NCBI RefSeq assembly: GCF_001544455.2
Contig: NZ_FCOC02000019.1
Coordinates: 48,668-112,667, forward strand
Origin: Caballeronia sordidicola
Lineage (GTDB): Bacteria; Pseudomonadota; Gammaproteobacteria; Burkholderiales; Burkholderiaceae
Direction: 5' to 3'
Length of the DNA: 64,000 nt
Position numbers and translations under genes: made by a program. Of the stretch, positions 61,120 to 64,000 are shown in pieces. The notes below the pieces were generated by a model. That model made no database searches and was not told where the DNA came from. It saw only the letters and a list, made by a program, of their open reading frames with translations. Each line of letters starts with the position of its first letter. Positions within the stretch are counted from its first letter, which is position 1.

Positions 61120-62589
61120 ATGCAATACATATTGGCGATCGACCAGGGCACGAGCGGCACGAAGGCGCTTCTCTTCGATGCACACGGCGACGTGCACGCG
61201 CGCGGCTTTATCGGCGTGCTGTGCACGCATCCGCGCGCAGGATTCGTCGAACAGGATGCAAACGCGTTGTACCGCTCGGTGCTGGACGCAGTGGCGCAAT
61301 GTCTCGCTCGTTTCGATGGCGACAAGAATGCCATTGCGGGCGTTGCCATTTCCAGCCAGCGCGAGACCGTTGTGCTCTGGACCAGCGATGGTCAGCCTGT
61401 CGTGCCGGCGGTATCGTGGCAGTGCCAGCGGTCGCTTGGCATCTGCGAGCGTCTGCGCGAAGAAGGCCTGGCTGAAGAGATCGCCGACAAAACCGGGCTC
61501 CTCATCGACCCTTATTTTTCAGGGACAAAACTTATCTGGCTGAACGAAAACGATCAACGCGTCAGCGGGTATATTGCTGCGGGCACCGCGTTGTTCGGCA
61601 CGGTCGACAGCTGGTTGCTGTATCGGCTCACTCATGGCGCTGCGTACCTGACGGATTACACAAACGCGTCGCGCACCATGCTGATGAACCTGCATACGCT
61701 CGAATGGGATCGCGAACTGATAACGCGATTCGGTCTTGATGGCTTGCGCCTGCCTGAACTGCGCCCGTCCGCGTCCGACTTTGGTGCGACCGATTTCGAA
61801 GGCCTGCTTGCGAAGCCGGTGCCGGTCGTATCGATGATCGGTGACTCGCATGCGGCCGCTGTCGGGGAAGGATGTCTCAAGCCGGGGTTGGCGAAGGCGA
61901 CCATGGGAACCGGCTCGTCGCTCATGATGAACGTAGGCGCAGAACCGCAAGCGCCAGCGCACGGACTGGTGTCGACATTGTGCTTCGCAACGCCGCAGCG
62001 CACCGACTATGCAATGGAAGGCATCATCATCAGCGCGGGCTCGACGCCTGCCTGGCTAAAGGACAAACTCGGTTTATTCGACGATTTTGCCGCTGCCGAG
62101 CAAGCGTTCACCGACTACGACAATGGCGGCGTTTTCCTGATCCCCGCGTTCTCGGGCATAGGCTGTCCGCACTGGAAATACCCGGGTGGCGCGCAAATCG
62201 TCGGGCTCAACTTTTCTACGTCGTGGCAACACGTGGCGCGTGCGGCGTATGAATCCATCGTCTATCAGATCAAGGACGTCATTACCGTGATGGAGCAGGC
62301 GGCGCGCGTGCCGCTGGTCGAGTTGTTCCTTGACGGCGGTCTCGTCCAGCGACCGTTCCTTTTGCAGTATCTCGCGGATACCCTCAACCGTCCCGTGAGT
62401 ACGCTTGCGATGAGCGAGATCTCGGCGGCAGGAGCGGCGGCGCTTGCGTCGTTGCAACTGGGTTTGATTACGAACTTCGATGCAAGTCACGCCGAGCGTC
62501 CGGTATTGCGGCGCGTCGAGCCCGGCGCAGGCGTGGATCAGGCGGCGGCTAATCATTCGCAATGGCTGCGCTGGATCGAGCGGCTTTGA
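61120..62589 (+). CDS. FGGY-family carbohydrate kinase
   Basis: A 489-residue sugar kinase; ATG at 61120 begins QYILAIDQGTSGTKALLFDA, the phosphate-1 loop of the FGGY family. The second domain has MIGDSHAAAVGEGCLKPG, MGTGSSLMMNVG and the C-terminal LFLDGGLVQRPFLLQYLADT, then ISAAGAAALASLQLG. Related to xylulokinases and glycerol kinases; substrate not determined. In this operon it should phosphorylate the ketose for the split transketolase. Confidence 0.92.
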   Translation: MQYILAIDQGTSGTKALLFDAHGDVHARGFIGVLCTHPRAGFVEQDANALYRSVLDAVAQCLARFDGDKNAIAGVAISSQRETVVLWTSDGQPVVPAVSWQCQRSLGICERLREEGLAEEIADKTGLLIDPYFSGTKLIWLNENDQRVSGYIAAGTALFGTVDSWLLYRLTHGAAYLTDYTNASRTMLMNLHTLEWDRELITRFGLDGLRLPELRPSASDFGATDFEGLLAKPVPVVSMIGDSHAAAVGEGCLKPGLAKATMGTGSSLMMNVGAEPQAPAHGLVSTLCFATPQRTDYAMEGIIISAGSTPAWLKDKLGLFDDFAAAEQAFTDYDNGGVFLIPAFSGIGCPHWKYPGGAQIVGLNFSTSWQHVARAAYESIVYQIKDVITVMEQAARVPLVELFLDGGLVQRPFLLQYLADTLNRPVSTLAMSEISAAGAAALASLQLGLITNFDASHAERPVLRRVEPGAGVDQAAANHSQWLRWIERL

Positions 62590-62615
62590 ACAACCCTTTT
62601 TAGCAAGGAGCAGAC

Positions 62616-63410
62616 GTGGGCCAGAATTTGAAGCGTTTTAAGAACAAAGTCGTCGTGGTGACAGGCGGCAGCCGCGGAATTGGCTTGGGGATTGCGGAGC
62701 GATTCGCGCAGGAAGGAGCGAAAATATGTCTGTCGGCGAATGAAAAAAGCGTTCTCGATGCCGCCGCGAAACTGCGCGAAGCAGGACACGATGCCATCGG
62801 TGTGGAAACCGACGTCACCGATAAAATCCAGGTAAAAGCGCTGTACGAAGAGGTCGCGGCAAAGCTGGGGGAAGTCGATGTATCGATACAAAACGCGGGC
62901 GTCATCACCATCGCCAAGCTGGCCGACCTGACTGAGGCCGATTGGGACAAGGTACTGGCGGTCAACACGAAGGGCGTTTTCCTGTGCTGCCAGGAAGCGG
63001 CAGGACGGATGTTGCGCGCGGGAAAAGCGGGGCGGCTGATCAACACGGCCTCGGGTCAGGCCCGGCAGGGGTTTGTGTATACGCCCCATTACGCCGCCAG
63101 CAAGTTTGGCGTGCTCGGCATCACGCAAAGCCTGGCGAAGGAACTCGCGCCGACAGGCATCACGGTCAACGCGTTTTGCCCGGGGATCATCACGACCGAC
63201 ATGTGGTCCTACAACGACGAAGCCTGGGGCAAGCTCCTCGGCAACTACAAGCCGGGCGAGTTGATGGGGGAGTGGGTCAGGAACATACCGATGGGACGCG
63301 CCGGCACAGGCGCGGACGTGGCCGGGCTGGTCGCGTTCCTTGCATCGGACGACGCGTCCTACATCACGGGGCAAACAATCAACGTGGACGGAGGGATGTT
63401 TATGTCGTAA
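62616..63410 (+). CDS. Short-chain dehydrogenase, last gene of the DeoR cassette
   Basis: A 264-residue SDR; GTG start at 62616 with AAGGAGCAG upstream. VVVTGGSRGIGLGIAERFAQ for cofactor, NAGVITIAKLADL, the catalytic serine in NTASGQARQG and Y-x3-K (HYAASKFGVLGITQSLAKEL), PTGITVNAFCPGIITTDMW, C-terminal SYITGQTINVDGGMFMS. The family often carries polyol or sorbitol-type dehydrogenases. It ends the operon begun at 54094. Confidence 0.9.
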   Translation: MGQNLKRFKNKVVVVTGGSRGIGLGIAERFAQEGAKICLSANEKSVLDAAAKLREAGHDAIGVETDVTDKIQVKALYEEVAAKLGEVDVSIQNAGVITIAKLADLTEADWDKVLAVNTKGVFLCCQEAAGRMLRAGKAGRLINTASGQARQGFVYTPHYAASKFGVLGITQSLAKELAPTGITVNAFCPGIITTDMWSYNDEAWGKLLGNYKPGELMGEWVRNIPMGRAGTGADVAGLVAFLASDDASYITGQTINVDGGMFMS

Positions 63411-63961
63411 ACCGGACCAAGGAAGGTGCATACATGCGCACGCTCAAAAGGAATGCGGCGGACCGCACCACCTTTGTCTTCAATTCGCCTTATGGCGGGA
63501 TTAGCGTCGCCGGGTTACCGGGTTCTCGCCGCACGTCGTGAAGCGACGCCACTATCTGGTCGCACATCGTACCAAGTTAGGTTTCAAGCCACGGCCGCGT
63601 CCGCCCCGTGAGAGAGGAGATAAGTCGGGATCCGCGGTTGCGCCATCGTCTTGCCCCTGAGGGGGCGGGACGAAACGTCAGGCATGGCGCCGATCGCAAG
63701 CCAACTATAAATCCGAGTCCGATTGATTTGCAGTCTCACCGCAAAAGACGATGTTAGCGGTGTCCCCCGAGGAATATTACCTATCCGACTACGGCGATGA
63801 CCGATTTAGATACGCTCCGAGGTATCGCACCTATTGCCGAAGCGTTGTTGAAAACGCTGGCGGGAAAAGCGAGGATTGGACGTCTAGTGTTCCGTCCCAA
63901 AAGTAACTTTACGTAAATCCCACATGTTCTATCATCGACTCATAGTGTGCTGGAGAAGATC
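63411..63961. other. Intergenic region with small hairpins and a short ORF
   Basis: Two small hairpins (TGCGG-CGGA-CCGCA at 63454-63467; GCCCC-TGAG-GGGGC at 63654-63667) follow the operon end. A 39-codon frame at 63797-63916 (starting TDLDTLRGIAPIAEALLKTL) looks coding-like at its start and may be a truncated gene cut at about 63890. No other gene supported. Confidence 0.35.
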
Positions 63962-64000
63962 ATGGGACGTAAGGGAATCGAGGTTGTCGCGTCCAAATTG
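63962..64000 (+). CDS. Start of an ORF cut by the window edge, possible IS transposase
   Basis: ATG at 63962 with CTGGAGAAGATC upstream opens GRKGIEVVASKL and continues out of the window. The preceding sequence from about 63890 (CTAGTGTTCCGTCCC) resembles the terminal repeat of an IS630-type element, and several IS630 transposases start in a similar way, so this is probably an insertion sequence. Only 13 codons are visible. Confidence 0.35.
   Translation, partial: MGRKGIEVVASKL

Noticed and set aside
63543..63549. GCGACGC pairing with GCGTCGC at 63504 as a terminator
   Set aside because: Only a 7-bp stem with a 32-base loop and no T-tract; likely chance in GC-rich DNA.
1..64000. CRISPR arrays, tRNA or rRNA genes
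   Set aside because: No regularly spaced repeats and no tRNA- or rRNA-like sequence were noticed by eye on either strand; a tRNAscan or CRISPR search was not possible.

Overview
The window looks like chromosome or megaplasmid DNA of a Burkholderiaceae bacterium (Paraburkholderia/Caballeronia type). Supporting signs are the 394-residue Gram-negative porin, the paired catabolic operons with several ribose-type ABC importers, a tandem glycine riboswitch, and transposase debris of families common in that group. This placement is inference from gene content and codon use, not from a marker gene.

Layout. (1) 1-3.6 kb is an insertion-sequence graveyard: the end of a cupin regulator, a FAD oxidoreductase fragment cut at both ends, and remnants of IS1182-like, IS110, IS3 (one nested in another) and IS21 transposases. 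(2) 4.1-16.3 kb, visibly more AT-rich, holds a porin, an MHS-type transporter, an argininosuccinate-lyase-family enzyme, a broken and an intact gamma-glutamyltransferase, an aldehyde dehydrogenase, a LysR regulator, and a D-amino-acid dehydrogenase behind a tandem glycine riboswitch. This suggests catabolism of an amino-acid conjugate. (3) 16.9-25.2 kb is mixed: an in-frame chimera of ETF-quinone oxidoreductase and a short-chain dehydrogenase, a PAP2-type phosphatase, a NUDIX hydrolase, an MgtC-like protein, an IS3::IS110 chimeric transposase, an integrase fragment and a dead thioesterase. (4) 25.3-51.0 kb is a large catabolic superlocus. A leftward operon runs acyl-CoA dehydrogenase, SDR, DUF993, Dabb, TIM-barrel isomerase, Gfo/Idh oxidoreductase. 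Rightward units run CoA-transferase; ALDH, GMC oxidoreductase, ABC importer, EtfBA, Gfo/Idh, AroE-like; then aldo/keto reductase, zinc ADH and a second ABC importer. A TetR regulator sits inside. (5) 51.1-52.4 kb is a hexuronate-type MFS gene with a homopolymer frameshift. (6) 53.1-63.4 kb is a DeoR-controlled cassette: split transketolase, SDR, third ABC importer with a DUF2291 lipoprotein, FGGY kinase and a second SDR. The right edge appears to enter another insertion sequence.

How the genes work together. In the superlocus, sugar-like import is combined with alcohol-to-aldehyde-to-acid oxidation (GMC, ALDH), CoA activation (CoA-transferase) and flavin-linked dehydrogenation (acyl-CoA dehydrogenase with its own EtfAB). 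No enoyl-CoA hydratase or thiolase is seen. Three promoter regions of this locus share an 18-bp TAAC-type inverted repeat (AACY-N8-GGTT core), the best candidate for the TetR operator, which would make it one regulon. The DeoR cassette has the logic oxidise a polyol to a ketose (SDR), phosphorylate it (FGGY kinase), then split it (transketolase). The substrates of both loci cannot be read from sequence. These two regulons are the most likely undescribed biology here.
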